Below, piece by piece: positions 45,601 to 53,440 of a stretch of DNA of 64,000 bases. The DNA is from Bacteroidales bacterium (GTDB taxonomy: Bacteria > Bacteroidota > Bacteroidia > Bacteroidales > UBA3824). The notes under the pieces were generated by a model. That model had not been told where the DNA came from. It searched no databases and saw only the letters and a program-made list of their open reading frames with translations. The position numbers and the translations under genes are program-made. Location: positions 1 to 64,000 of the forward strand of contig JAFPZK010000050.1 of assembly GCA_017417315.1 (NCBI GenBank), in the 5' to 3' direction. Positions within the stretch are counted from its first letter, which is position 1. The number at the start of each line of letters is the position of its first letter.

Positions 45601-45914
45601 CTTTTTAAGAAAAAATCGCTGTTTTGTTCACCGCATTTTTTCATAATATCTTCCGCTTTCAGGCATATCTCGGCGGCTTTTTTATAGTTTCCGAGTTGAA
45701 GAAAAGCGTCGCTTTGCAAGACGAGAATTTTGGCATAGTCAAAACTTTCCGCTTCCTCGTTTTCAGTTAATTCGGCTAAAAACTTTTCGTAATTTTCAAC
45801 CGCACAAGAATAATTCCCCGCGTTAAAACACGCCGTAGCCTCTTCATAATAGTTTTGCGCAAAACTATTAAAACCGAAAACCAATAATAGTATTAATGTA
45901 AATATTTTTTTCAT
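42630..45914 (-). CDS. Exported TPR protein with CHAT protease domain
   Basis: 1094 aa. A signal peptide ends near NSFAQ (residue 19). Residues 20-610 carry roughly a dozen TPR repeats (e.g. YDKAFTYFYEAYTIYEGE). A helical linker follows. The last 350 residues are a CHAT (caspase-like) domain: catalytic His in TILHIATHGFYL and Cys in LVVLSACETGLG, then SLWPVNDYAT. CHAT-TPR proteins can act as proteases, some in cell-death or defence pathways, but this one is exported and has no clear partner, so its target is open. Alone, with its own promoter and terminator. Confidence 0.93.
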   Translation of the reverse strand: MKKIFTLILLLVFGFNSFAQNYYEEATACFNAGNYSCAVENYEKFLAELTENEEAESFDYAKILVLQSDAFLQLGNYKKAAEICLKAEDIMKKCGEQNSDFFLKSLLNAAQSYAAGQDLKNAAHYFTESLPLIEKFSGKEKLYADICKNIGYLYFNTEDYEGAVLYLEKAKDIYSNTSNYDAEGYADCVENLATAYFRLDDPQNTLKYTLDYLEIAKEKHGERSPEYLKTVMNCGVGYLNEGNYQKAEEFLIAAEEGFREIYGEDSPDYARAVYDLSQIYFVTEDYYNSIAYGKIYESIAERKQGRNSLEYAKAAAFLSSAYCEIFDWGNAVTYGLEAEKILEPSKDKDEGYYYLTIAALSSAYTNLNDPKKTLEYNNKLVGFLESGTHTDQKQYAKQIKNLAIKYSNAANFDKALDYFDKALEIYGKVYGEKHPDYINTLTDISRTYLLTRNLEKAKSYAIKSYKLCSSNASNKNSYTQANVLNTLAEICLELGTYGEALNYSLKAVPMLEKTVGTSSVKYLKALTTTGRAYKNLDSAAKAEEYYLKAYTSARDFSTDKLFIANITNYLAEVYFAKRDYDKAFTYFYEAYTIYEGELKNKFSFMTAAERENYWKFFSVVFDNLLAVALTVQNGEALSGAYNSLLISKGLLLASELQLTNLILNSGDKNLIAKFNTLKDLHRKISSLSNQEVAKRDSLTDLARQYETDIVNLSSQYGDIINYIKVDVDQVREALGENDVAIEFFYTGKTFGALVMKKAFSSPELVILNYTDYENPYTTTDMYNDIWKPLEKYFSEDGKIYFSPAGRLHTLAIEYAPTDKKHIISDKYKFFRISSTRNLVLKRGETNEISAVLFGGVAYDADLEKMEEESQKYASADRAVKKSAGAELFAGGVNAIYLKGTLKEVNNIKAFMDSSHVKNEIHTGTEATEECFKSLSGRGFTILHIATHGFYLENSDLNDNSLLYSGLLMAGCNNTDTPEGIDDGILTAQEISFMDMRKTDLVVLSACETGLGQVSSEGVFGLQRGFKKTGVNTIIMSLWPVNDYATQLLMTGFYKNLAGGMSKHDAFIASQKNLRGVKDVTHKHWAAFIMLDGDK

Positions 45915-45946
45915 AATTGTATTTGTGTTGAATTTTATTATGCCGC

Positions 45947-45954
45947 AAAGTTAA
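45947..45954 (-). promoter_or_regulatory. -7 box of the CHAT gene
   Basis: Minus strand TAACTTTG followed by C, 33 nt before the ATG at 45914. Confidence 0.6.
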
Positions 45955-45961
45955 AAAAATT

Positions 45962-45992
45962 TTGTCTGAAACATTCAAAAAATATAATTTTG
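45962..45992 (+). promoter_or_regulatory. mqnE promoter
   Basis: TTG (45962-45964) and TAATTTTG (45985-45992) are 20 nt apart; the leader is only about 12 nt to the ATG at 46011. Confidence 0.7.
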
Positions 45993-46010
45993 CACAAAAA
46001 ATATTAAAAA

Positions 46011-47117
46011 ATGTTTTATAACGACATAATCAAAAAATCCGACATTGAGGTCAGGATAAAAGATATAGCATTAAAAATACTTGATAATCAAAGAATTAGT
46101 TTTGACGAAGGCGTTTTATTGTTCAAAGACGCACCTCTCGGACTTCTCGGAATGTTAGCCTTTGAAATAAAAAAACGCAAAAGCGGAATGAAAGTTTTTT
46201 ACAACAGAAATTTCCATATCGAACCGACAAATATTTGCGTTAATGCCTGCAAATTCTGTTCGTACAAAAAGCCGAAAGGCGACGCTCAGGCTTGGGAATT
46301 ACCGTTAGATGAGATTTTAAGAAGGGTTGCCGTTTATAAAAATTCTCAGGCGACGGAGGTTCACATCGTCGGCGGCGTTCACCCCGAAAGAGATATTGAC
46401 TATTATTGCAATTTGATGCAGGAAGTCAAAAAAATCATTCCCGGAATAGTCGTAAAAGCCTTTACAGCCGTTGAAATCGAATATATGATTAACAAAGCCG
46501 GTCTTAGTCTTTATGACGGTCTTAAAAAACTGAAAGACAACGGTTTGGAATGTATTCCGGGCGGTGGTGCCGAAATTTTTGACGAGACTTTACGGGCAGA
46601 AATCTGTCCCGAAAAAACAAAGTCCGATGTTTGGTTGAAAATTCATCAAACGGCACATCAACTCGGCATACCAAGCAATGCCACAATGCTTTACGGTCAT
46701 AAAGAAAGTTATGAAAACCGTATCGACCATCTTTCGCGTTTAAGGGATTTGCAGGATAAAACTCACGGTTTTTCAGCATTTATTCCGCTGAAATACCGCA
46801 AAGAAAACAATTCTATGACCGAAGTCGGCGAAGTGCCGCTGACGGAAGATTTAAGAAATTATGCCGTATCGCGGATTTTTCTTGACAATTTTCCTCACAT
46901 AAAGGCCTACTGGGTGATGTCAGGGCAGGAAACCACAAAACTTGCGCTTCAATACGGTGCTGACGACATTGACGGCACGGTCAACGATTCGACGAAAATT
47001 TATACGATGGCAGGCGTTGAAGGCAAACCCGTCATGACGGTTGAAGATTTGACTTCGCTTATAAAATCAGTCGGTCTAACACCCGTTGAAAGGGACACCT
47101 TTTATAACGAAATATGA
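46011..47117 (+). CDS. mqnE: Aminofutalosine synthase
   Basis: 368 aa radical-SAM enzyme. CVNACKFC (Cys76, 80, 83) is the CxxxCxxC that binds the 4Fe-4S cluster. It joins 3-(1-carboxyvinyloxy)benzoate with SAM to give aminofutalosine, an early step of the futalosine menaquinone pathway. VHIVGGVHPERD and CIPGGGAEIFDE fit MqnE rather than MqnC. Other mqn genes are not in the window. The stop overlaps the next gene's ATG by 4 nt. Confidence 0.95.
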   Translation: MFYNDIIKKSDIEVRIKDIALKILDNQRISFDEGVLLFKDAPLGLLGMLAFEIKKRKSGMKVFYNRNFHIEPTNICVNACKFCSYKKPKGDAQAWELPLDEILRRVAVYKNSQATEVHIVGGVHPERDIDYYCNLMQEVKKIIPGIVVKAFTAVEIEYMINKAGLSLYDGLKKLKDNGLECIPGGGAEIFDETLRAEICPEKTKSDVWLKIHQTAHQLGIPSNATMLYGHKESYENRIDHLSRLRDLQDKTHGFSAFIPLKYRKENNSMTEVGEVPLTEDLRNYAVSRIFLDNFPHIKAYWVMSGQETTKLALQYGADDIDGTVNDSTKIYTMAGVEGKPVMTVEDLTSLIKSVGLTPVERDTFYNEI

Positions 47118-49837
47118 TGCCGGTGAAAATTCCGGCATTAATAATTTTGTTGTTTTTACCGTTTTTGAGTTTTTCGCAAGAGTTTTTGAAAAAAGAGTAT
47201 TTTTTGCACGATACGACGGAAATTCATCAGCGGTTAGAAATGTCAGAGCCGCAAAAACAACTATTAGGAATTGCGTTAGAGACAGAAACCGCTGAGGAAA
47301 AACCGTCCGCTGAAATTTCCGGCGACGGTTATGTTTCTCAGTCGGCAACAGCCGGCAACAACCGGAATTTTTCACAAAACACTGTTTCGGACTTCCGCTT
47401 TTCAAGTGCAACGGACAGCGGCATAAAAATAGAAGCCGAGGTTCAGAGTTTTGACATGCCCGTTGACGATTTTGGTGCGACAAACCAAGTTTCGGAATTG
47501 AACAATTTCAGAATCGGCGTTTCAAAGGATTCGACTTCGCTGTCAGCAGGCGACATTATTGTCAGAAAAGATGATTCGAAAGTTTTGTCGTTTTCCAAAA
47601 AAATACGCGGGCTTAATTTTTTCTCGGTTAATGCCACGCCTAAAAAACGCGACACACTTGTTGTTGAAAGCAGTTTTTCCGAGACAAAAGGCAAAGTTTT
47701 GAGGGTGGAATTTTACGGCTCTGACAATTCGCAAGGTCCGTATTATTTGAAACCGAAAGATAGTCTTAATTCTGTTATTATTTTAATCGGGACGGAAAAA
47801 GTGTTTTTGGATAACGAACTTTTAACCGTTAACGAGGATTATGCTATTGACTATAATTCAGGTTCGATAGTTTTTGCTAACAAACACATTATCAGCCGTC
47901 AAAGCAAAATTACGGCGGAGTTTGAATATGCGGAAACACTTTACGATAATTATTTTTTGTACGCTGAGGCAGGCTTAAAAAGCGGAAATTCCGTAACGAA
48001 TATCGGTTATGTTTCAGAGTTTGACGGCATAAAAAACGCTCAGGATTCTCTTGAAACAAAACCAAAGAAAAAAGATTTTTTGTTTTTATCGTTTGACCGT
48101 GCGCCCGCAAAAAAACTGAATGTCAAGACCGAAACCGTTTTATCGCAACAAACCGAAAACCGCCTTAAAAAAGTCTCAAACAATTCTCTTGCACAAACAA
48201 TTGAAATAAGCCGTGATTTCTTAAAACAAAAAGATAAAAGTTTTTCGGCGGGAGTTTTTGCGGATTATTTCAGCGAAAAATTTTCGTCGGTCAGCGAATA
48301 TAAAGACGTTAATTTTTTAGAAGTCTGGGATTTAGAAGATTACGAAAAAAAATCCAGCGAACTCTTTTACGGCTTTACACTTGACTACAATTCAGAAAAA
48401 TTAAAATCAGATTACAAACTTATATTTTCTGATATAAAAAACTTTACAAAAGGATACGGAAATAATTTTAATGTAAATTATACAACTCAAAAAAATACAA
48501 CGGCTCTTAACTTGCAATATTACGAAAACCTCCGTCAAGATAGTTTGCATAAGTTTTTTTCAGGGGATTTTTCTACGGTTTTTCATATAAAAAAATTTGA
48601 TTACGGGGCGGAAATTTCGGTGAAGGATTATAGAGATTTTAATGTTTTTGTTAAAAGAAATTTGGAAAACGGTTTTGCTAAATTTTCAGCAACGGACAGA
48701 AAAGTTTTTGAAAATAAGAGTTTTCAACGCTTTTTTACTTTTGACTTTTTAGCGCAAAAACAGGACTTTTACAAACTGAAAATTCTTGAAATTTTTAAGA
48801 CTGCTAATGACAATTACAAATCGTTATCGTCGGATATTGAAAGTTATATTTCGCTGTTAAACAAGCAGTTGAAATGTGCGTTAAACTATAATTCACATTC
48901 GGGTCAGTCGGAAGAAATAACCTACAAATTCTTGAAAACCACGCCCGGCAACGGTTATTTTACATGGCGGGACTATAACGGCGACGGAAAAGAAGATTTG
49001 AACGAGTTTGAAAAATCATACTACAAAACCGAAGCCGATTATGTAAAATATTTTGTACATACTGGAAAGTTTGTTAATACAACAAATCATAAAATAAATT
49101 TTTCCACGAGTTTTTCGGGCAAGAAAACTGATAATAAAATATCACTTTTACTTTCAAGATTAATATTTTCTTATAACATAAAAGCCGCATTTGAAGAGGA
49201 CTTTAATAAAAATATTTCTCAAAATTTTTCTTCAAAGATATTTTTGTTTAATGATTTATGGGCGGGTTTTAATATTTTTTCCTCAGAAAACAACACGCGG
49301 ACTATGTACGGTAAAGAAGAATTTTCCTCAAACTCGCCGGCGTTTTTTTTAGAGAAAAAAATCGGCAAAACGACTTTAAAACAGCAGTTTACAAAAAAAA
49401 CTAACGAATATTTTTCGGAATTTTTCTTAGAAAAAAACTATTTGCTCAACTCGAAAGAACATCAGACGACTATGAAAATTGATTTTGAAAACGGGTTTTC
49501 GCCGATTGCGGATTATATTTTCAAAACCAAATTGTGTAACGGTGAAAAAGCCTTTCAAAACTTTTTTACGCTTGGTCTAAATTTTCAAAAAGAAGAAAAA
49601 GGGAGTTTTTCTGTTTCCGGCAAATATGTTTTCAACAAAATACAACCAAAAGAAAATCAATCGGTTATGTATCAGGTTTCGGAAGGTTTAAACGCGGGCG
49701 GAAATTTTTTGATAAACATAAATTCGTCGTACAAACTTTCAAAACATCTGTTTCTAAACCTCGACTTTGAAATGAGAAAACCGCAAAATTCAAAGTCCGT
49801 AATCACGGGGACGGCAGAGTTGAAAGCGGTGTTATAA
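47114..49837 (+). CDS. Large outer-membrane protein of unknown function
   Basis: 907 aa. Signal peptide MMPVKIPALIILLFLPFLSFSQ. After about 100 residues comes a region of alternating hydrophobic strands with many Phe/Tyr/Lys, as in big beta-barrels, up to the C-terminus. A DYNGDGKEDLNEFE stretch near 620 looks like a calcium-binding EF-hand or dockerin-like loop. No family recognised. Translationally coupled to mqnE, although a link to menaquinone synthesis is not obvious. Confidence 0.8.
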   Translation: MMPVKIPALIILLFLPFLSFSQEFLKKEYFLHDTTEIHQRLEMSEPQKQLLGIALETETAEEKPSAEISGDGYVSQSATAGNNRNFSQNTVSDFRFSSATDSGIKIEAEVQSFDMPVDDFGATNQVSELNNFRIGVSKDSTSLSAGDIIVRKDDSKVLSFSKKIRGLNFFSVNATPKKRDTLVVESSFSETKGKVLRVEFYGSDNSQGPYYLKPKDSLNSVIILIGTEKVFLDNELLTVNEDYAIDYNSGSIVFANKHIISRQSKITAEFEYAETLYDNYFLYAEAGLKSGNSVTNIGYVSEFDGIKNAQDSLETKPKKKDFLFLSFDRAPAKKLNVKTETVLSQQTENRLKKVSNNSLAQTIEISRDFLKQKDKSFSAGVFADYFSEKFSSVSEYKDVNFLEVWDLEDYEKKSSELFYGFTLDYNSEKLKSDYKLIFSDIKNFTKGYGNNFNVNYTTQKNTTALNLQYYENLRQDSLHKFFSGDFSTVFHIKKFDYGAEISVKDYRDFNVFVKRNLENGFAKFSATDRKVFENKSFQRFFTFDFLAQKQDFYKLKILEIFKTANDNYKSLSSDIESYISLLNKQLKCALNYNSHSGQSEEITYKFLKTTPGNGYFTWRDYNGDGKEDLNEFEKSYYKTEADYVKYFVHTGKFVNTTNHKINFSTSFSGKKTDNKISLLLSRLIFSYNIKAAFEEDFNKNISQNFSSKIFLFNDLWAGFNIFSSENNTRTMYGKEEFSSNSPAFFLEKKIGKTTLKQQFTKKTNEYFSEFFLEKNYLLNSKEHQTTMKIDFENGFSPIADYIFKTKLCNGEKAFQNFFTLGLNFQKEEKGSFSVSGKYVFNKIQPKENQSVMYQVSEGLNAGGNFLININSSYKLSKHLFLNLDFEMRKPQNSKSVITGTAELKAVL

Positions 49838-49898
49838 AAACGCGGCAATAAAGGCGGGAATGTCGGTGCTGCGGCTCGCCGAAATGATGACGGGCGCG

Positions 49899-50498
49899 TT
49901 AGTTGTTTTGTTCATAATAATATGAATAATCAATGCCCTTCATAAAAAGTTCACGGTCGTTTATTCTGTCTGTCAGTGCGTTGTGGAGCAGCGACCGGAT
50001 TTCAGAATCGTCAACGATGCTTTTTTGCATTGCGTTCAGATAATCGTTTTTGTCTATTTTGCTCCAATCAACGCATTTTTTCAAAGACTTTTTGAAAATC
50101 AAATCGAGCCAAATTCTTGTACTGCGACCGTTGCCCTCCATAAAAGGATGCGCAACATTCATTTCAACGTATTTGCTGACAATTTCGTCAAAAGTATTTT
50201 GGGGCATTTTTTCGATGTTTTTAAGATTGTCCTGCAAATATTCCGCAAGACAAAACATCGTACCGCCCTTTGAAATAGTTTTAGTACGGATTTTGCCCGC
50301 AAAATCGTACAATCCGCCAAAAATATAAGCGTGGATTTGCTGCAACGCCTTAACCGAACCAACATCGCTATCAGCCACAAGGTTGCTTTCTATAAAAGTA
50401 TACGCCTTTTTGCGGCTCTGTCCGTCAATGGAATTGTCGCTGTATGTGAACCAATCAAGAAAAGCCTGAGTTTTAGGGGTGAGAGTTGTATTAGTCAT
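49899..50498 (-). CDS. Fic family protein (AMP transferase)
   Basis: 199 aa. The catalytic Fic motif HPFMEGNGRSTR (117-128) is complete, and the flap region FDEIVSKYVEMN precedes it. Such enzymes attach AMP to a hydroxyl of a target protein; many small ones are toxins. No (S/T)xxxE(G/N) inhibitory helix is visible and no antitoxin gene is adjacent, so control is unclear. Upstream lies a 31-bp perfect palindrome. Confidence 0.93.
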   Translation of the reverse strand: MTNTTLTPKTQAFLDWFTYSDNSIDGQSRKKAYTFIESNLVADSDVGSVKALQQIHAYIFGGLYDFAGKIRTKTISKGGTMFCLAEYLQDNLKNIEKMPQNTFDEIVSKYVEMNVAHPFMEGNGRSTRIWLDLIFKKSLKKCVDWSKIDKNDYLNAMQKSIVDDSEIRSLLHNALTDRINDRELFMKGIDYSYYYEQNN

Positions 50499-50545
50499 AG
50501 TTAGTTTTTGTTAATTTGTAAGACTAAACTGCTATTTTTGTATAT

Positions 50546-50576
50546 AAGATTTTCCACGCAATGCGTGGAAAATCTT
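50546..50576. repeat. 31-bp perfect palindrome upstream of fic
   Basis: Arms AAGATTTTCCACGCA and its exact complement flank one A. It lies 48 bp upstream of the fic start, between fic and the downstream end of the next gene. It could be a terminator-like hairpin for the minus-strand 136-aa gene or a protein-binding site; no T run is present. A plus-strand TATTTTTG lies just before it (50533-50540). Confidence 0.9.
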
Positions 50577-50607
50577 AGAAGTGCTACATGTGTTAATATA
50601 TGAAAGA

Positions 50608-51018
50608 TTACCGAAATAGTGCATAATTTATTTTCAAAATCATTCGGTTGTCTCTTTTCTGATTCCACTGCACGTGATATACATCACCATCTATTTGGTC
50701 TAACAAAATGAATGTCCAATTATTAGACGTAGGATATAATTCATATCTACCATTGACTGATACACTATCTGCGATTATTTTTTCCGGAGCACCCAAATAA
50801 ACTTCCATATCATCGTCATCGGTAGAATACTGAACTTGCGTTATATCACCTGTTTTTGTATCCAATTTCAGATATGTCCACATATTGAATGTTGGATATA
50901 GTTTGTATCTAACATCCTTATTAACAATATGATTAACTTCTTTGAACTGATACTTTTCTTGTGCATTGGCTGTTATAAAAAAAGCCAAAAACACTAACAA
51001 TGCTACATATTTTTTCAT
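50608..51018 (-). CDS. Small exported protein with two repeats
   Basis: 136 aa from the ATG at 51018. Signal peptide ending near ANAQ (residue 20). Two homologous repeats follow: RYKLYPTFNMWTYLKLDTKTGD...VQYSTD and RYELYPTSNNWTFILLDQIDGD...VQWNQK. Each reads as a small three-strand unit with conserved Leu-Tyr-Pro-Thr and Asn-x-Trp. Found as conserved hypothetical in Bacteroidota as far as I recall; no function known. Confidence 0.8.
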   Translation of the reverse strand: MKKYVALLVFLAFFITANAQEKYQFKEVNHIVNKDVRYKLYPTFNMWTYLKLDTKTGDITQVQYSTDDDDMEVYLGAPEKIIADSVSVNGRYELYPTSNNWTFILLDQIDGDVYHVQWNQKRDNRMILKINYALFR

Positions 51019-51042
51019 ACTTGATTTTCTTTTAGATAACCA

Positions 51043-51078
51043 AACACGGTGTTCTCCCCAAAGAGAGAACACAGTGTT
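51043..51078 (-). terminator. Hairpin between the zinc-ribbon gene and the small exported gene
   Basis: AACAC-G-GTGTTCTC pairs with GAGAACAC-A-GTGTT around an 8-nt loop: 13 pairs with one mismatch. It starts 8 nt after the zinc-ribbon gene stop. The T run is weak, so it may act as an RNA-stabilising end or attenuator. Confidence 0.6.
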
Positions 51079-51085
51079 ATAGTGA

Positions 51086-52033
51086 TTAATCGTTGTAATT
51101 ATTATCGTTTTGTTCTGTAACAGGCATCATATCAATCAGAGTTCCGTCACATTTAGGATAATTTTTACAATGCACGTAAACCTGACCATCTTCGGCATCA
51201 ATTACAGCATTTGCTTCATTGTAACTATATTGTTGTCCGCAATGAATACAATGCACTTTTGAATCCATTTTTATATTGGAAAATATTCGCGTACCTTTTT
51301 CAAGTTCCGCAGTCCTTGCTTCTCCGTAAAGAACGGTAGGTGTCAAAACTTTGTAATCAAGATATGTACCTTTACAATTAGGATAATTTTTGCAAACAAC
51401 CATCGTAAGGTTACTTTCATTGTCTTTGATAACTTTTGAGCGTTTAAAATCAAAAGGCTTTTTGCAATGTCTGCAAAAAACAACAGAATCCAAACGCAAA
51501 CTTCCAGCAGGATTGTGTTCGTCATCAAACTGAGCCAACGCATTCGTTCTCAGTTTTCCTGTCAAGACGGAAATACGCTCTGTTGGCAGATGTACAATTT
51601 CTTGTCTGTCGCCGAGTTCATAATATTGACGTGCATAATCAAGCATCGTTTCCGCAGAAAGGACTTCTTGTCCGTATTTTTGGACAACATCTTTAGAAGC
51701 GAAAGATACTGTATCTTCCCAATTTTGTATATCTTCTGCTGTCTTGAATCTACGAAGGAGTAATTCGGCAAGTTCTTGGGCAGATTCGGAAGCGCGAATG
51801 AGATTTTCCCATTTTTCGTATCCTACCATCTTGGCGATAATGTGCTGTGCGTTCATTAGTGTGAACGTAAAATTATCTTCATCAAAACGGTAATTAAAAT
51901 AGAGTAAGATACCATCAACATCGAAATACTTCGGAGTGTACTCACTATGTCTGTCTCCTTCATCGCAATGGAGACTTTTGAAATCTTTTAAAAGATTTTT
52001 TGCTTGAAGTTTAAAAAAGGACAAATGTTCCAT
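51086..52033 (-). CDS. Protein with two zinc ribbons
   Basis: 315 aa, cytosolic. The N-terminal 120 residues are helical (FFKLQAKNLLKDFKSLH, then NAQHIIAKMVGYEKWENLIRA) and vaguely recall the domain that accompanies glyoxalase-related proteins. The C-terminal half holds two four-Cys zinc ribbons with the same layout: CRHCKKPF...CKNYPNCKGTYLD and CIHCGQQY...CKNYPKCDGTLID. DNA, RNA or protein binding is likely; no further call. Its promoter lies 80-90 nt upstream. Confidence 0.7.
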   Translation of the reverse strand: MEHLSFFKLQAKNLLKDFKSLHCDEGDRHSEYTPKYFDVDGILLYFNYRFDEDNFTFTLMNAQHIIAKMVGYEKWENLIRASESAQELAELLLRRFKTAEDIQNWEDTVSFASKDVVQKYGQEVLSAETMLDYARQYYELGDRQEIVHLPTERISVLTGKLRTNALAQFDDEHNPAGSLRLDSVVFCRHCKKPFDFKRSKVIKDNESNLTMVVCKNYPNCKGTYLDYKVLTPTVLYGEARTAELEKGTRIFSNIKMDSKVHCIHCGQQYSYNEANAVIDAEDGQVYVHCKNYPKCDGTLIDMMPVTEQNDNNYND

Positions 52034-52380
52034 ATTTAATTAATGTTTAAATTAATGTGTCATCATTTTTATCATATTTAATTGACCCGTACACCTTTGC
52101 GACAAAAACTCTGACACAAAGTTAAACATTAATTAATTAGCGTGGTATGATGAAATCTTTGGGCGGGTAGACAGGCGTTACCACAAAAGCCGTTGCAAAA
52201 GTACAATGTTTTTATGATAACGCAAGAAAGTTTATGTTAATTTATATTAAATTATTGTCAATAATTATCTTTTTCTCGTTTTTTTCTTTAATTGTTATAT
52301 TTTGCAAAGGATTTTTTCAATATTTTTCTAAAAAATAATTGTATCAAAATATACGGCTCAATCCAACAAATTAAAATTGC

Positions 52381-52435
52381 AAAAATTTTGAGATTCCATA
52401 CATAATTGACTGAAAAAATTTTGAGATTCCATACA
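52381..52435 (+). repeat. 22-bp direct repeat
   Basis: AAAAATTTTGAGATTCCATA plus CA occurs exactly at 52381-52402 and 52414-52435, 33 bp apart. The second copy runs into an open frame. Since 33 is divisible by three, the repeat could also be a short in-frame duplication at the start of the coding remnant. Confidence 0.8.
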
Positions 52436-52542
52436 AATTTTCGCAGCGCATCTCCGACCGATACCTTATTTACACCAAGGATTTGAAAGTCGAAGATGGA
52501 GGAATGTGTTATATTCCGATGTATATGGCAATGTTTGTTTAA
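52414..52542 (+). pseudogene. Remnant of an unknown coding sequence
   Basis: From the second repeat copy a frame reads FEIPYKFSQRISDRYLIYTKDL, continuing with VEDGGMCYIPMYMAMFV and a TAA at 52540. It has no start codon or upstream gene body, so it looks like the tail of a lost gene. Family not recognised. Confidence 0.35.
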
Positions 52543-52683
52543 TCAAGCATTAAAGTAAAAAAAACTGACGAAACACAGTTCACTTTCTATAAACAGCGAA
52601 ATACATTTATAACAAATAAAAAAAGCAAAAAATTTTGTACGGTTTGATAATAATCTCTATTTTTGTACAAAAATGCAGTTTGT

Positions 52684-53385
52684 ATGACTAATCAGGAATT
52701 ACTAAATATTATAAGTATGGGCGAGACAAGCAAGGCCCTCTTGACTGACAACAGTGAAATAATGCGTCTGTTTCAACAAAGCAGAAACCTGCTTGCCGAT
52801 GAAATGCCGGTTTACGGTGCAACAGTTGACGATATAGCCCGTTACGAATTTGAAAATTATTTTCAAAAAGAGTTCGGTTACAGTTTTGAGGAAAAAGACC
52901 TTACATACGAACAGGCATTAAAAGCAAAACGGGTTTTGCGCAACGGCGAAATCACATTAGCCGGACTGTTGTTTTTCGGACGGAATCCGCAGGATTTCAA
53001 ACCGGCTTTCACTGTAAAACTTGTCGATTTTTACGGCACTGAAATTTCGTCAAACCAATACATAAGCAAACCGCAGGACTTAAAAGGGACTGTTCCGATG
53101 CTGTTGGAACAAAGTCTGACATGGGTTAAATCACATCTTTACAGTCTTCAAAACGGTCAGGGGTTCAATTCTATCGGCAAACTTGAAATTTCGGAAGTCG
53201 CATTAACTGAAATTATTCTTAACGCATTGATTCACAGAGATTATTATAAAAATTCACCCGTAAGAATAATGATTTTTAACGACCGTGTAGAAATCATCAG
53301 TCCGGGCAAACTGCCCAATTCTCTGACTGTTGAGGATATTAAATACGGAAATCCGGTTATAAGAAACAATCAGATGAATTTCTGA
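52684..53385 (+). pseudogene. Truncated AlbA/Schlafen-type ATP-binding protein
   Basis: The frame from the ATG at 52684 reads MTNQELLNIISMGETSK, the usual N-terminus of the AlbA_2-type family, then jumps into the middle of it (LFQQSRNLLADEMPVYGATVDDI), so about 150 residues of the DNA-binding part are missing. It continues through ALTEIILNALIHRDYY, the ATP-binding helix of its HATPase-like half, and stops at GNPVIRNN, where the family normally goes on for another 150 or more residues. Internal deletion plus truncation make it a pseudogene. These proteins are often transcriptional regulators or helicase-like accessory proteins. Confidence 0.72.
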
Positions 53386-53407
53386 TTGCAGTTTCAAGAT
53401 TTTTATT

Positions 53408-53415
53408 TAAATTTG
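53408..53415 (+). promoter_or_regulatory. -7 box of the GH3 gene
   Basis: TAAATTTG followed by C, 26 nt before the ATG at 53441. Confidence 0.6.
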
Positions 53416-53440
53416 CCGCGACAACTTTAAACACAAAACG

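Larger units (their letters stand above)
52034..52683. other. Gene-free gap with promoters, a direct repeat and a coding remnant
   Basis: On the minus strand TAACTTTG (52117-52124) and TACTTTTG (52196-52203) are candidate -7 boxes for the zinc-ribbon gene. A 22-bp direct repeat and the end of a broken gene lie at 52381-52542 (listed separately). TATTTTTG at 52658-52665 on the plus strand is a -7 box for the AlbA pseudogene. The stretch 52204-52380 is AT-rich with nothing recognisable. Confidence 0.5.
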
